Positions 54,860 through 64,000 of a stretch of 64,000 nt of DNA are shown here, piece after piece; position 1 is the stretch's first letter; the number at the start of each line of letters is the position of its first letter. Source of the stretch: Bdellovibrionaceae bacterium UBA1609 (GTDB taxonomy: Bacteria > Bdellovibrionota > Bdellovibrionia > Bdellovibrionales > UBA1609). The notes beneath the pieces are model-generated. The model searched no databases and was not told the DNA's origin. It saw only the letters and a program-made list of their open reading frames with translations. The position numbers and the translations under genes are program-made. The stretch lies in assembly GCA_002321895.1 (NCBI GenBank), contig DCMZ01000015.1, positions 1-64,000 on the forward strand, read 5' to 3'.

Positions 54860-57145
54860 ATGAAAAACGCTCTCCCTATTAAAAAAATATTTATAGCCAG
54901 CCTCGTTATTTTAGTGACTTTCGTTCTAAGCCTGGGGATATGGGTTTTAAATCTAGATCGACAGATCGATCGAAGCCTTCAATCAGAATGGTTTGTTCCT
55001 CCCATTGAGATTTACACCGCTCCCAAAAAACTTGTTTTAGGCGGAAATGCCAGGCTTGCCGACCTCACCAATGAGCTCAAGCATTCCGGCTATAGAGAAC
55101 GGGCTCTACAAGAAGCCCTATTTGTTAAAGATTTTACCCGCTCCCAAGGCACTTTGTGCTCTGAGATGGTGAGCGAGCCCCCTGAGTCCTTTATTCTCAC
55201 CGAAGACACTCAATGCCTACTTATTAAAAAATACGAAGGCTATTTTCAGCTGATTACCATTGAGCAAAACACAGTGACAGGCCTGTATGAAGGAGCACTT
55301 TTAAAACAAGTGGATTCCATTTCTTTAAATGCGGAACTCTTCGCTCAATTTTATGACGACCAACCCATCATTCGAAAGATCACGGCCTTGGAAGATTTCC
55401 CTCTGGCCTGCCTAAATGCTGTGTTGGCCATTGAGGATCATCGATTCCTAGAGCACCAAGGGATAAGCATACCCGGAATGGCCCGAGCTGTTTTTGACCT
55501 GCTCCGGTCCGGTCGGTTTCGCAGCGGCGGAAGTACCATCACTCAGCAACTTGTAAAAAATTATTTTTTAACCAGCGAAAAAACTTTATCTCGAAAGTTT
55601 ACCGAAATTTTCATGGCCCTCATTCTTGAGAACAAAGTGGATAAAGAACGTATTTTAGAAAGTTACCTAAATGTAATTTATATGGGCCAAAACGGTCCAT
55701 TTCAGGTGCGAGGGTTCACCGCTGCCGCTGAATACTATTTTAATAAACCCATAGCTCAGCTCAACACCGCCGAATGTGGTTTGTTGGCAGGAATTCTCAA
55801 TAGTCCCGGCAGATTTAACCCTTTTCGTAAACCGGAAAATGCCATTGCCCGCAGAGACAAAGTTTTAAGTGATATGTTGAAGTATTCCTTTATAGATGAA
55901 GTGGAGTACGAAAAATCAAAACTAAAACTTATCCCCATCAATCGCCAGCAGAAGCTACCCAATCCAGCGCCTTACTTTGTAGATGCCATTCGCAAAGAAG
56001 TGAAAAAGATGGGTATCGATATCGATCAGGGCTTGCGTATTTACACCACGCTCGATACGGACACTCAAGATCTGGCCGATTCCACCCTGAATCAAACTCT
56101 TACAGATCTAGAAAACAGACACAAAATGGTCCAAAAGAACAAGCAAGAAGGTAAGACACTTCAATCCATGATGGTTGTGGTAGACGTACGCTCTGGAGAG
56201 ATCAGAGCCCTGATGGGTGGACGAGATTACAGGAAGAGTCAGTACAATCGAGCCGTAGATGGCCATAGACAAGTGGGTTCCGTAATGAAACCTTTGGTTT
56301 ATTTGACCGCTCTAGAGTCCACCAAAGAAGACGGCAGCAACTATAGCCCCACCACCATCATTGAAGATAAAAAGTTTAGCCACAAATACGATGGTCAAGT
56401 TTGGAGCCCAAACAATTATTCACGGGAATTTCATGGATCCATCCCCATGTACTTTGCTCTAAAAAATTCCATCAATTCTGCAACCGCACAGTTAGGGTTA
56501 AATGTCGGACTGGAAAATATCATCGAGACCGCTCGCAGGCTGGGTATCACTTCCGAATTAGATCCTGTTCCCGCTTTAACCTTAGGTGCATTTGAGTTGT
56601 ATCCCTTTGAAGTGGCCCAGGCCTATTTGACGATTGCACGATTGGGTGAGCACACCCCACTGCATTCCATTCTTCGAGTGGAGAGTTTAGACAATGAATT
56701 GCTCTACGAATATGAACCTAAGTTTGAACCAATCCTATCCCCCGAAGTCACTTCTCAACTCGTGGGAATGATGAAACAGACCGTAGAGTCCGGAACAGCC
56801 AAATGGATGCGTCGAGTGGGTTTTAAAAAAATTGCCGCCGGCAAAACCGGAACCACCTCTGATTCTAAAGATGCTTGGTTTGTTGGCTTTACCCCTAAAA
56901 CCCTTGTCGTGGTATGGACTGGTTACGATGATAATACTCCCCATAAACTCACTGGGTCCTCAGGCGCTCTTCCGGTTTGGTATAATTTTATGAGGCAATA
57001 CAACGAAGACCCTGGTCTTCTGGATTTTCCGTGGCCTGATTCGGTGCGAACCACCCAGATAGATCCCAAGTGGGAGTATGAGACTTTAGATTCCGCGAAA
57101 CATTTGGCCGAGGATCCTGTCACTGAACTCATAGTCCCTCAATAG
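54860..57145 (+). CDS. Class A penicillin-binding protein (PBP1-type)
   Basis: The protein has 761 residues and builds and cross-links peptidoglycan. One N-terminal membrane anchor (about 9-31) is followed by a region that may be UB2H-like (about 45-150). The glycosyltransferase (GT51) has E192 in EDHRFLEHQG, GGSTITQQLVKNYF and a RKFTEIFMALILE helix. The transpeptidase has S474-x2-K477 (GSVMKP), a SxN-like NSINSATAQ and KTG at 662-664 (AAGKTGTTSDS). Its layout is close to PBP1B, but without an LpoB partner identified I give no symbol. It is divergent from the DUF507 operon. Confidence 0.94.
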   Translation: MKNALPIKKIFIASLVILVTFVLSLGIWVLNLDRQIDRSLQSEWFVPPIEIYTAPKKLVLGGNARLADLTNELKHSGYRERALQEALFVKDFTRSQGTLCSEMVSEPPESFILTEDTQCLLIKKYEGYFQLITIEQNTVTGLYEGALLKQVDSISLNAELFAQFYDDQPIIRKITALEDFPLACLNAVLAIEDHRFLEHQGISIPGMARAVFDLLRSGRFRSGGSTITQQLVKNYFLTSEKTLSRKFTEIFMALILENKVDKERILESYLNVIYMGQNGPFQVRGFTAAAEYYFNKPIAQLNTAECGLLAGILNSPGRFNPFRKPENAIARRDKVLSDMLKYSFIDEVEYEKSKLKLIPINRQQKLPNPAPYFVDAIRKEVKKMGIDIDQGLRIYTTLDTDTQDLADSTLNQTLTDLENRHKMVQKNKQEGKTLQSMMVVVDVRSGEIRALMGGRDYRKSQYNRAVDGHRQVGSVMKPLVYLTALESTKEDGSNYSPTTIIEDKKFSHKYDGQVWSPNNYSREFHGSIPMYFALKNSINSATAQLGLNVGLENIIETARRLGITSELDPVPALTLGAFELYPFEVAQAYLTIARLGEHTPLHSILRVESLDNELLYEYEPKFEPILSPEVTSQLVGMMKQTVESGTAKWMRRVGFKKIAAGKTGTTSDSKDAWFVGFTPKTLVVVWTGYDDNTPHKLTGSSGALPVWYNFMRQYNEDPGLLDFPWPDSVRTTQIDPKWEYETLDSAKHLAEDPVTELIVPQ

Positions 57146-57146
57146 T

Positions 57147-58871
57147 TTACCATAACTCAGGAGCACTCACTCCTTCGTCAATCTTCCAGGTGGTAGAAAA
57201 ATCAAGAGCTTCGAACGTGTCCATTTTAACCCAATCCGCAGCGCTTATAGCGGCACCGGTGGGAAAGTTATCACAGCCAGTACAGGTGATTGAGTCTAGA
57301 TAGTAAACATTGGTATTGGTTGGAGTATCTCCCGCAAGGGGACCGGCATTCGTAGAGGTCGCAACGACGGACCCATCAAACTTGGAGGCAACAACATATA
57401 TGGGAGCATTACCCATCAGCCCCCCCACATACTGATTCCCACTAACACTCGCATTGGACTCATTGTTTTGATTAAAGCTGATATATCCGGCGATGCCACC
57501 CACATAGTCCGTGCCATCAACTGTCCCTGTAGAGGAACAGCGAAACACTCGAGTGGCATTATATCCCCCAATCCCTCCGACATAATTAGCCCCACTCACA
57601 GAACCAGAAAATTCACAACCATCAACCGAACCACCGTTACCTATAATTCCACCGACATTATTGCTCGAGGAAGAAACAGATCCCTGGTAGCTCACTGAGT
57701 AAAGACTCGCAGAAGAACCAACACCAACAATCCCACCAACACTTGTTCCCGTAGCTGTAACGACGGCATTTGAAACATGCACATTCCGAATATTCATGGG
57801 GAATCCCACTCGACCCACTAATACTCCCACATCATTTGAGCCTTCAACGTTAACATTATCAAAATTCACATTGCCAATGTCTCCACCTAGAGTTTGCCCA
57901 AACAACCCCGCATCAAAGGTTCCTGCCACAATATCGATGTTAGAAATAGTGAAGCCAGCACCATCAAAGGTTCCCTGAAAAGGGGTGCCAGAGCAAAGGG
58001 TCGTGAAATTATCCACTCCCGAACCCGCTTCAGTCGCCACATCTATATCCGCTCCTAAAATATAGCTTACAGTTGTGTCGGAACAGGTAATACCTTGTAG
58101 CCCAGCAAGGTTAGTTATGATCGTCGGCGGCGCAGAAGACGTCGTCTTATAAACAAAGGTCTCTGTTTCCCACTTAACACCTTGCCTAGCAGCCACTCTT
58201 TGCGCCATCGAGTTGCCGAAAAAAAACGGCGTAGTGGTATCGTAATTGATATACAGTGAAAAAGTGCCTCCACCAGCATCTGAACACGGAATATCCGAGC
58301 CAACAATTATGTCTCCAAAAAGAGTCACATCCCCCAACTCAACGTCGCAATCTCCCGTTATGGTAAAGCCACCATCAACCTCATCAAAAATTCGATTTGC
58401 CACAGCAGCTGTCGACGACGAATCGCCCGTGAATTGTAGGCGAGGCGTTTGAAAAGACACCTCAGGTTCTACTGATGTGATGGCTTCACCATCCAAGGTC
58501 CCACCTATTGAATTGGCCGTTCCATCGATCAGCCCAAAATATGTGGAGGTATATGTCCCATCTCCATTATTCACAACGTCGGTAAAATATCCCTTACTGG
58601 TACCCCCAGTGGCGGAGAAAGCTACGGTGATGGCAGGATCATAAAATATCTCATTGAATTGATCTCTCGTAGTCAGAGTGACTTCACTAGAAATACCCAG
58701 GTTCACCCAATCTTGAGACACCTCAATTGTGGAATTGGCCTTGCTCAGTGCCGGCTCGGTGGATTCCTCCGAATACTCATCGAAGTAACCACTCAAAGGA
58801 TTCTCCTGGAAATCACATCCCATGAGAAAAAAAGAAATAAATAGAGCTGCAAAACGCCAATAACGTACCAC
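57147..58871 (-). CDS. Lipoprotein with GLUG-type repeats
   Basis: The protein has 574 residues from GTG 58871, with TGAGG seven bases upstream; GTG 58883 is the alternative. The lipobox is LMGC (C19). A Big-1/invasin-like domain (about 45-160: VTLTTRDQFNEIFYDPAITV, NNGDGTYTSTY) is followed by a cysteine-bearing region. Five or more GLUG-type repeats then run from about 310 to 500 (VGGIVGVGSS, VGGIIGNGGS, VGGIGGYN, VGGIAGYI, VGGLMGNAP), which form a beta-helix in surface proteins. Adhesion is likely but unproven. Confidence 0.82.
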   Translation of the reverse strand: MVRYWRFAALFISFFLMGCDFQENPLSGYFDEYSEESTEPALSKANSTIEVSQDWVNLGISSEVTLTTRDQFNEIFYDPAITVAFSATGGTSKGYFTDVVNNGDGTYTSTYFGLIDGTANSIGGTLDGEAITSVEPEVSFQTPRLQFTGDSSSTAAVANRIFDEVDGGFTITGDCDVELGDVTLFGDIIVGSDIPCSDAGGGTFSLYINYDTTTPFFFGNSMAQRVAARQGVKWETETFVYKTTSSAPPTIITNLAGLQGITCSDTTVSYILGADIDVATEAGSGVDNFTTLCSGTPFQGTFDGAGFTISNIDIVAGTFDAGLFGQTLGGDIGNVNFDNVNVEGSNDVGVLVGRVGFPMNIRNVHVSNAVVTATGTSVGGIVGVGSSASLYSVSYQGSVSSSSNNVGGIIGNGGSVDGCEFSGSVSGANYVGGIGGYNATRVFRCSSTGTVDGTDYVGGIAGYISFNQNNESNASVSGNQYVGGLMGNAPIYVVASKFDGSVVATSTNAGPLAGDTPTNTNVYYLDSITCTGCDNFPTGAAISAADWVKMDTFEALDFSTTWKIDEGVSAPELW

Positions 58872-59077
58872 TTCAAACCTCACCCCTATTTATCGGATTT
58901 TTACCACCTACACTTTAGTCCTGACAGGTGCCTGTGGACCTGACAAATCTTGTCCACAGTGAATAAGATTTACAGGACTCCTCCATAAGCTATTCACTAA
59001 CCACATGAAATCACTTATCTTTTTTTGTATCAAAACGGTACATTATTTGTATTTCAGAAAGGATGAAGGAGTGTCCT

Positions 59078-60247
59078 ATGTGGAAACTATTGGTTCGTTT
59101 ATTGTTATTGGGTGGTTTTCTAACCGCAATTGTGGCCTGTCATAAGCCCGATTCTAACCGGAGACTTCAACGATCTGGTAAAGGATCTGGCGATGCGGCT
59201 GGCATGGAATCAGTAAAGGAGTCACCAGACTTTCTTTACAAAAGTTTTGCGAGCGGCAGCGCTAGTCAGGTGTCTCGAAGTGAGCTCCTAGGAATTATAG
59301 AAGCTCGAGCCGCCAAATTGTTGGCTTCCAACAAAGAGCTCGCCGAAGGTGATTACGGTTTAGAAAGTATCTACACGGTACAATACTTTTATGAAGATAG
59401 TGAAGATTCAACGAAACCCATACAAATCGCCACCTATGGACTTCGCACACATAGCAACGACTTTATCACCGTGACTGAGTCCAACTCGACGGACACAGAA
59501 TCCGATGATGAGCAAGACGAGGAAGAGATTGAAGTCACTGCGTCTGAACAAACCGACACAGACAGTGATGCTACCGAAGACGGCGCTGATGATGCCTCAG
59601 AATCCGAAGAAGAAGAGGAAGCAGAGGTGGCCGTAGTGGACGAATTCAATGGCGAGTCCAACACATCTCCCGCGGATATGTATTTGCTAGACAAAACAAT
59701 GGAAGAAACTGAAGATTTTCTGGGTGCGGAACTTATGTTCCCCGCAATTGTTACTGTAAATCAAAACGGTAAAATCAGTTTCGAAGAAACTATTGTGGTT
59801 TCTTTTCAAACTAAAATTGAAAAACCCGATTACAATCGCCGATACAAATCAACGATTCCTACGGAGAGAAACAATGCTCTTTTAGAAGGGTTTGTTGAAT
59901 CCGTATCATCAGAGGATATAGATATTAAAATGGGAGAAACTACAGTTCCTGCCAATATTCATATTTTCAGAGTGGGAGATCATGAGTTTCGCGTAAACCT
60001 AGACATCAATCACGCTGAATCTAATGTAAAAGAAGCCTACTCACTTAGATATGTAATGGCTGATAAATTAAGCGAAGCCAACGCTTACCTTCAAACGCAA
60101 GCTGAAGCTCTGAATAAGACAGCGACCACTCAAACCAAAAAAAGTGGAAGTCGACCCACTAACATTGATAATCCCGCCGAGGATAAGGTCACATCCCGCG
60201 GGTCGGATGGCGCAAAAAAGACGTTTAGACAGCGTCGCAGTCGATAG
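59078..60247 (+). CDS. Acidic lipoprotein of unknown function
   Basis: The protein has 389 residues from ATG 59078 behind AAGGAGTG. The lipobox is IVAC (C21). A highly acidic low-complexity region (about 138-182; TESDDEQDEEEIEV, SESEEEEEAEVAVV) splits two folded-looking parts. The tail is basic (TFRQRRSR). I recognise no family. The acidic stretch could bind divalent ions. Confidence 0.75.
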   Translation: MWKLLVRLLLLGGFLTAIVACHKPDSNRRLQRSGKGSGDAAGMESVKESPDFLYKSFASGSASQVSRSELLGIIEARAAKLLASNKELAEGDYGLESIYTVQYFYEDSEDSTKPIQIATYGLRTHSNDFITVTESNSTDTESDDEQDEEEIEVTASEQTDTDSDATEDGADDASESEEEEEAEVAVVDEFNGESNTSPADMYLLDKTMEETEDFLGAELMFPAIVTVNQNGKISFEETIVVSFQTKIEKPDYNRRYKSTIPTERNNALLEGFVESVSSEDIDIKMGETTVPANIHIFRVGDHEFRVNLDINHAESNVKEAYSLRYVMADKLSEANAYLQTQAEALNKTATTQTKKSGSRPTNIDNPAEDKVTSRGSDGAKKTFRQRRSR

Positions 60248-60273
60248 ATAGAACTCCCTTTGTAAAACATAAA

Positions 60274-60294
60274 GGTGTCCAAGCATTGGACACC
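60274..60294. repeat. Perfect short palindrome
   Basis: Nine-base arms GGTGTCCAA and TTGGACACC flank GCA, about 27 bases after the acidic lipoprotein stop. No T run follows. A related hairpin, TGGTGTC-CATCT-GACACCA, lies at 60322-60340. Confidence 0.75.
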
Positions 60295-60321
60295 GAGGTA
60301 AAGATTTCAAAAAATATTATA

Positions 60322-60340
60322 TGGTGTCCATCTGACACCA
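60322..60340. repeat. Second short palindrome of the same type
   Basis: Seven-base arms TGGTGTC and GACACCA flank CATCT. It shares the GGTGTC core with the copy at 60274. Confidence 0.65.
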
Positions 60341-60464
60341 AATTTCTTTTAAATCCGCCAGAAATCACTTATAAAGGGACAACGCTCGGACTTTCACCCT
60401 CCGAAACCACATCTAGAATCGGTCCTGCGTATTAATAATTTCCAACTATAAAGTAGTACGTATT

Positions 60465-62303
60465 ATGTCTCAATGGTTCTCAAAACCCAATCTCTCTTGG
60501 CAGTCAATAGGGCGCATCCTATTTGCTGTGGGGATTGCTGTTTCCATTTGCCAAGTTCCGTTACATTATTTGGACTCTTGGACCTATGATATGAGCGTAC
60601 GCCTTACCCCAAGCACTCCTCAGAGTGGCCATATTCAATTGGTAGAAATCACGCCCAGTGATGTTGAGTTTATGGAAGGTGAGCCCGATGCTCGTGAACA
60701 CACCCAACTCTTAGAGCGACTTCTCGAAGCCAAACCTAGATTCGTGGTTTACTTAATTGATGCCAACAACATCGAAGGTTCCTACTCCGACTTAAAAGCC
60801 ATGTCCGAAACGGCTAAGCGATTTGAAAACTTTATTTTCACCTCACAAAACTTTGTTATCCGAGGTCAAGAACAAGACTATCGCGTACGAGCTCCTTTGG
60901 ATCGATTTCCCGTTGTAATGGCAATGACCACACAAGACAGTGATAAATTTGCCAAAGATGGCGTCAGCCGCCGTGTGATACTCACCAACTTTGATGAGCC
61001 CTTTATTCATCATGAACTTGCTAGCTCCTACAACAAAAAGACTGACCCCAAATCCTATCGAGGCATGTTTAACTACTACACCTCGACACAAACACTCATT
61101 GATTTTCGCCCTCCGGGCACCTACAAGCCCATCAGCTTTACGGCTGGTATGACAGGTTCTTTTGATCCTGAACTTGTGCGAGATAAAATTATATTGATTG
61201 GACGCAATACAGTTGTGGACACCAATGATTACAAGCGCACTCCATACTCTCGAGAGCTTCTGGCCATGACCAACCATGAGCTCCATGCGAATATGATCGA
61301 TACTCTTATTTTGGATTCAGCTCCTTTTGCCGCTCCTCAATGGATCAATTACATCATTACAATTTTAATCTCCTTGTTAACAGTTTATGCCGTATTTACT
61401 TTGAAACCTTCAAGAGGCTTGATCATTCTCTCCATGGCCTTAGTCAGTCTTTTAGTTGTGGCTTACTTCACTTTCCTTGGGTTTGGCATGATCATGAACA
61501 TCACCCACCCTCTCCTGGCCATCTTTATCTGTTATTACTTCTTTATCCCTTACCGTTTGATCATGGAAAACCGGAAGAATTGGGAATACCTCCAGCACAA
61601 CAAAATGCTTACAGAGGTGGAAGAGTTAAAGACAAACTTCCTTCGTATGATGTCCCATGATTTAAAAACACCATTGGCCCGAATCCAAGGCATGACTGAT
61701 ATAGCGTTGAGAGATGGTGATCAACTGACAGAGATGCAACAACAGGCCATCAGGAATATCTCTAAATCTAGTCGAGAGCTGACCACATTTGTTGAGTCCG
61801 TATTAAATTTAAGCCGTATTGAAACCAATGAAGTTAAACTGGAACTGATCAGCAAAGATGTAAATGCGATCTTAAAATCAGTTATAGATAAACTTCGTTA
61901 TTTGGCCAAAGAAAAGAACATCGAAATCATCGAAGATTTCGAGCCTGTGTTCAGTATTCGCGTCGATGAAAGCCTAATCACTCAGGTCTTCACTAACCTA
62001 GTAGAGAACGCCATTAAATATAGCCCAGAAGGGACTCGCATCATGGTGAGCACAGAGGAACTGGATGGCAAAGTAAACATCCAAGTGTCCGATCAAGGAA
62101 TGGGGATTCCTTCAGAAGATCAAGCCAATATTTTTGATAAGTTTTACCGCTCAAGTCGAGTCCGCAATTCTTCTGAAAATGGTCATGGCTTGGGACTCTA
62201 TTTAACTAAGTATTTTATTGAACTACATAATGGGGACATTTCTCTAGATAGCCAGCCTCAACAGGGCTCAACATTTAGTGTGAATATCCCAATGGATTTA
62301 TAA
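60465..62303 (+). CDS. CHASE2-domain sensor histidine kinase
   Basis: The protein has 612 residues. Membrane segment 1 (about 15-33) precedes a CHASE2 extracellular sensor (about 36-290; LDSWTYDMSVRLTP, DKIILIGRNTVVDTNDY). Three membrane segments follow (about 293-370), the usual CHASE2 layout. The kinase core has H398 in MMSHDLKTPLAR, an N box VFTNLVENAIKYSPEG, G1 QVSDQGMGIP, an F box IFDKFYRS and G2 NGHGLGLYL. It signals to the regulator gene 13 bases downstream. The stimulus is unknown. Confidence 0.93.
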   Translation: MSQWFSKPNLSWQSIGRILFAVGIAVSICQVPLHYLDSWTYDMSVRLTPSTPQSGHIQLVEITPSDVEFMEGEPDAREHTQLLERLLEAKPRFVVYLIDANNIEGSYSDLKAMSETAKRFENFIFTSQNFVIRGQEQDYRVRAPLDRFPVVMAMTTQDSDKFAKDGVSRRVILTNFDEPFIHHELASSYNKKTDPKSYRGMFNYYTSTQTLIDFRPPGTYKPISFTAGMTGSFDPELVRDKIILIGRNTVVDTNDYKRTPYSRELLAMTNHELHANMIDTLILDSAPFAAPQWINYIITILISLLTVYAVFTLKPSRGLIILSMALVSLLVVAYFTFLGFGMIMNITHPLLAIFICYYFFIPYRLIMENRKNWEYLQHNKMLTEVEELKTNFLRMMSHDLKTPLARIQGMTDIALRDGDQLTEMQQQAIRNISKSSRELTTFVESVLNLSRIETNEVKLELISKDVNAILKSVIDKLRYLAKEKNIEIIEDFEPVFSIRVDESLITQVFTNLVENAIKYSPEGTRIMVSTEELDGKVNIQVSDQGMGIPSEDQANIFDKFYRSSRVRNSSENGHGLGLYLTKYFIELHNGDISLDSQPQQGSTFSVNIPMDL

Positions 62304-62316
62304 GAAGGAGTTACAA

Positions 62317-63825
62317 ATGTTTAAAGCACTCGTCGTAGATGATGATGCCGGACTAAGACTATCGGTAAAGAGTACGTTGGACTCAGCCGGAGGAGCTTAC
62401 GAAGTGGATGAGGCTTTTGATGGAGTGAACGCTCTAGAAAAGTTGGAAGAGACTTCTTACAACATTGTTTTGTTAGATGTAGACATGCCTCGCATGACCG
62501 GACTTGAAGCCCTTAAGCATATCAAAGAAAAAGATCCAGCAACGATCGTTATTATTATGACAGCCTTTGCTAACATCGATGATGCCGTCCGCGCCGTAAA
62601 AGAAGGAGCTTACAACTACATTTCTAAGCCCGTTAAAAGTGATGAGCTCTTGGCCATGGTAGAAAAAGCGATGGAGGCTCATAATCTTATTTCTGATGTA
62701 GCTCAATCAGCTCCCATTTTAATGGAAGCTGGTAGAAAGATCATTGGAAACACGGCTCAAATGCGCAAGGTGTTTAATATCATTAACAGACTTTCTAAAG
62801 TGGATACTCCCGTACTCATTCGCGGAGCTTCCGGTACAGGTAAGGAACTTGTGGCTCGAGCCATTCACTCCAACTCTGCCAATAAATCTGGAAAGTTTGT
62901 AGCGATTAACTGCTCGGCCATTCCTGAAAACTTATTTGAATCAGAACTTTTTGGTCATGAAAAGGGTGCTTTTACGGGTGCCGATCAAAGAAAAATTGGA
63001 AAGTTCCAATTCGCTGAAGGCGGAACTCTGTTTCTTGATGAAGTGGGTGACATGCCCATGCTTATGCAAGTGAAGCTACTTCGTGTTTTACAAGAAAAGG
63101 TTTTTACCCCTGTCGGTTCTAATAGAGAAATCGAAACCAATGTGCGAATCATAGCTGCTACGAATCGCCCCCTAGAAGATATGAACAAAAAAGGTGAATT
63201 TAGAGAAGACCTTTACTATCGCCTTAATGTTATGCCGATCTTTTTGCCTTCTCTGGAAGAACGTACCCAAGACCTACCTAACATGGTGAATAACTTCATT
63301 AAGAAGTTTAACCAACGTCATGCTAGAAACATCATTGGGGTGACTCCTGAGGCTATGGCCGTGTTAAATAAATATGACTGGCCAGGTAACATTCGAGAAC
63401 TAGAAAACGTGATTGAACATTGCTTTATCATGGAAGAATCGCCTAGCATTCAGATCTCCTCTCTTCCAGAGTCCATTCTCGCCGCTGCAGGAGTTGACCT
63501 AGATTCAGCGAATTTGGCATCGGGTGAAACTGTGAGTTCGGATATGACGGAAACCTCTCCCATAAATAGTGGCGATGGAGACTCTATGATGGACACAGCC
63601 AATGCAGGAACCAATGTATCCTCAATGGCCGCTGCATTAGATGGAGCCCCCCTAGATTTTAATGCTCAAAAGGAACTGTTTGAGAAAGAGTTCATCATTA
63701 AGGCCTTAAAAACTTTTAATGGAAGAATCAATCAAACAGCACTGCACGCCAATATCCCTAAGAAAACTCTACTTAGGAAAATTGAAAAGTATGGAATCAA
63801 CGCGAAAGATTATATCCAAAATTAA
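62317..63825 (+). CDS. NtrC-type sigma-54-dependent response regulator
   Basis: The protein has 502 residues behind AAGGAG. The receiver has D54 in VLLDVDMPRMTG and K104 in YISKPV. The AAA+ domain has Walker A GASGTGKE (170-177), the sigma-54 contact loop GAFTGA (217-222) and Walker B GGTLFLDE (235-242). A Fis-like helix-turn-helix is at the end (NQTALHANIPKKTLLRKIEK). A Ser/Asp-rich insert of about 60 residues separates AAA+ and DNA-binding parts. It is the partner of the CHASE2 kinase and a possible activator of sigma-54 promoters, including the fliL one (inference). Confidence 0.95.
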   Translation: MFKALVVDDDAGLRLSVKSTLDSAGGAYEVDEAFDGVNALEKLEETSYNIVLLDVDMPRMTGLEALKHIKEKDPATIVIIMTAFANIDDAVRAVKEGAYNYISKPVKSDELLAMVEKAMEAHNLISDVAQSAPILMEAGRKIIGNTAQMRKVFNIINRLSKVDTPVLIRGASGTGKELVARAIHSNSANKSGKFVAINCSAIPENLFESELFGHEKGAFTGADQRKIGKFQFAEGGTLFLDEVGDMPMLMQVKLLRVLQEKVFTPVGSNREIETNVRIIAATNRPLEDMNKKGEFREDLYYRLNVMPIFLPSLEERTQDLPNMVNNFIKKFNQRHARNIIGVTPEAMAVLNKYDWPGNIRELENVIEHCFIMEESPSIQISSLPESILAAAGVDLDSANLASGETVSSDMTETSPINSGDGDSMMDTANAGTNVSSMAAALDGAPLDFNAQKELFEKEFIIKALKTFNGRINQTALHANIPKKTLLRKIEKYGINAKDYIQN

Positions 63826-63851
63826 TCTATCCACGGCTTCATTTGAACTTG

Positions 63852-63884
63852 AGCCGCTGACCTACATCAGCGGCTTTTGTTTTG
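63852..63884 (+). terminator. Rho-independent terminator of the two-component operon
   Basis: Arms AGCCGCTGA and TCAGCGGCT close a six-base loop and are followed by TTTGTTTT. Confidence 0.92.
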
Positions 63885-63975
63885 CTTAAATTTTAGTCAA
63901 GTTAATTTAGGAAATCCCTGCAATAATTTTTTTTTATTTGCTCATAGAACGTACATACCTGTACTTTGACCGACC

Positions 63976-64000
63976 ATGCAAAATTCAAATCTACCTCCGC
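63976..64000 (+). CDS. Possible start of a gene running off the right edge
   Basis: An ATG at 63976 opens a frame of eight codons to the window edge (MQNSNLPP). It has no clear ribosome binding site, so it is only a candidate. Confidence 0.25.

Overview
The window looks like a chromosome segment of a Gram-negative, flagellated, Bdellovibrio-like bacterium (Bdellovibrionota). This is inferred from the flagellar gene order ending in flhF-flhG-fliA, the many exported and lipobox-bearing proteins, the moderate GC content, and paired DUF507 genes beside a GroES-domain gene. No rRNA, tRNA, CRISPR array, integrase or transposase gene was seen.

Layout. 1-1442 (-) holds most of a secreted glycine-rich protein whose end lies off the left edge. 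1615-5197 (+) holds a receiver/histidine-kinase protein followed by a Tad/CpaC-like secretin and a CpaF-like ATPase. 5903-12904 (+) holds two tandem paralogous lipoproteins, each with 14 beta-propeller repeats and each preceded by a similar sigma-28-like promoter. 12901-16183 holds aspS, a small PHA-granule-type protein and an RpoH-type sigma factor. 16201-18531 holds a YciI-like secreted protein, a YHYH lipoprotein and a secreted proline-linker protein.

18740-31174 (-) is one large flagellar operon: fliL-fliM-fliN-fliO-fliP-fliQ-fliR-flhB-flhA-flhF-flhG-fliA, then a CBS/receiver-like protein. A good sigma-54 promoter lies in front of fliL. FliA from this operon could serve the sigma-28-like promoters of the propeller lipoproteins.

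31499-33881 holds a lipoprotein, an inositol monophosphatase and a SPOR protein. 34129-41437 (+) is a tight seven-gene operon in which every product is exported: three paralogous two-cysteine proteins, a c-type cytochrome-like protein, a small protein, a Tat-exported DUF1501-like protein and a three-haem-motif protein. It is the best candidate here for an undescribed system.

41551-50476 holds a UvrD/PcrA helicase, a ThrE-type exporter, a KamA-type aminomutase, two exported proteins of unknown function, and a CBS protein with a macro-domain protein. 50696-54816 (-) holds an exported protein, a porin-like barrel, and an operon of two DUF507 proteins with a GroES domain fused to a long lysine-repeat arm. 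Between the first two lies a non-coding repeat cluster that can fold into a very long hairpin. 54860-63825 holds a class A PBP, a GLUG-type lipoprotein, an acidic lipoprotein, and a CHASE2 histidine kinase with an NtrC-type regulator. Short palindromes of related sequence are scattered between genes from 41.4 kb to 60.3 kb.
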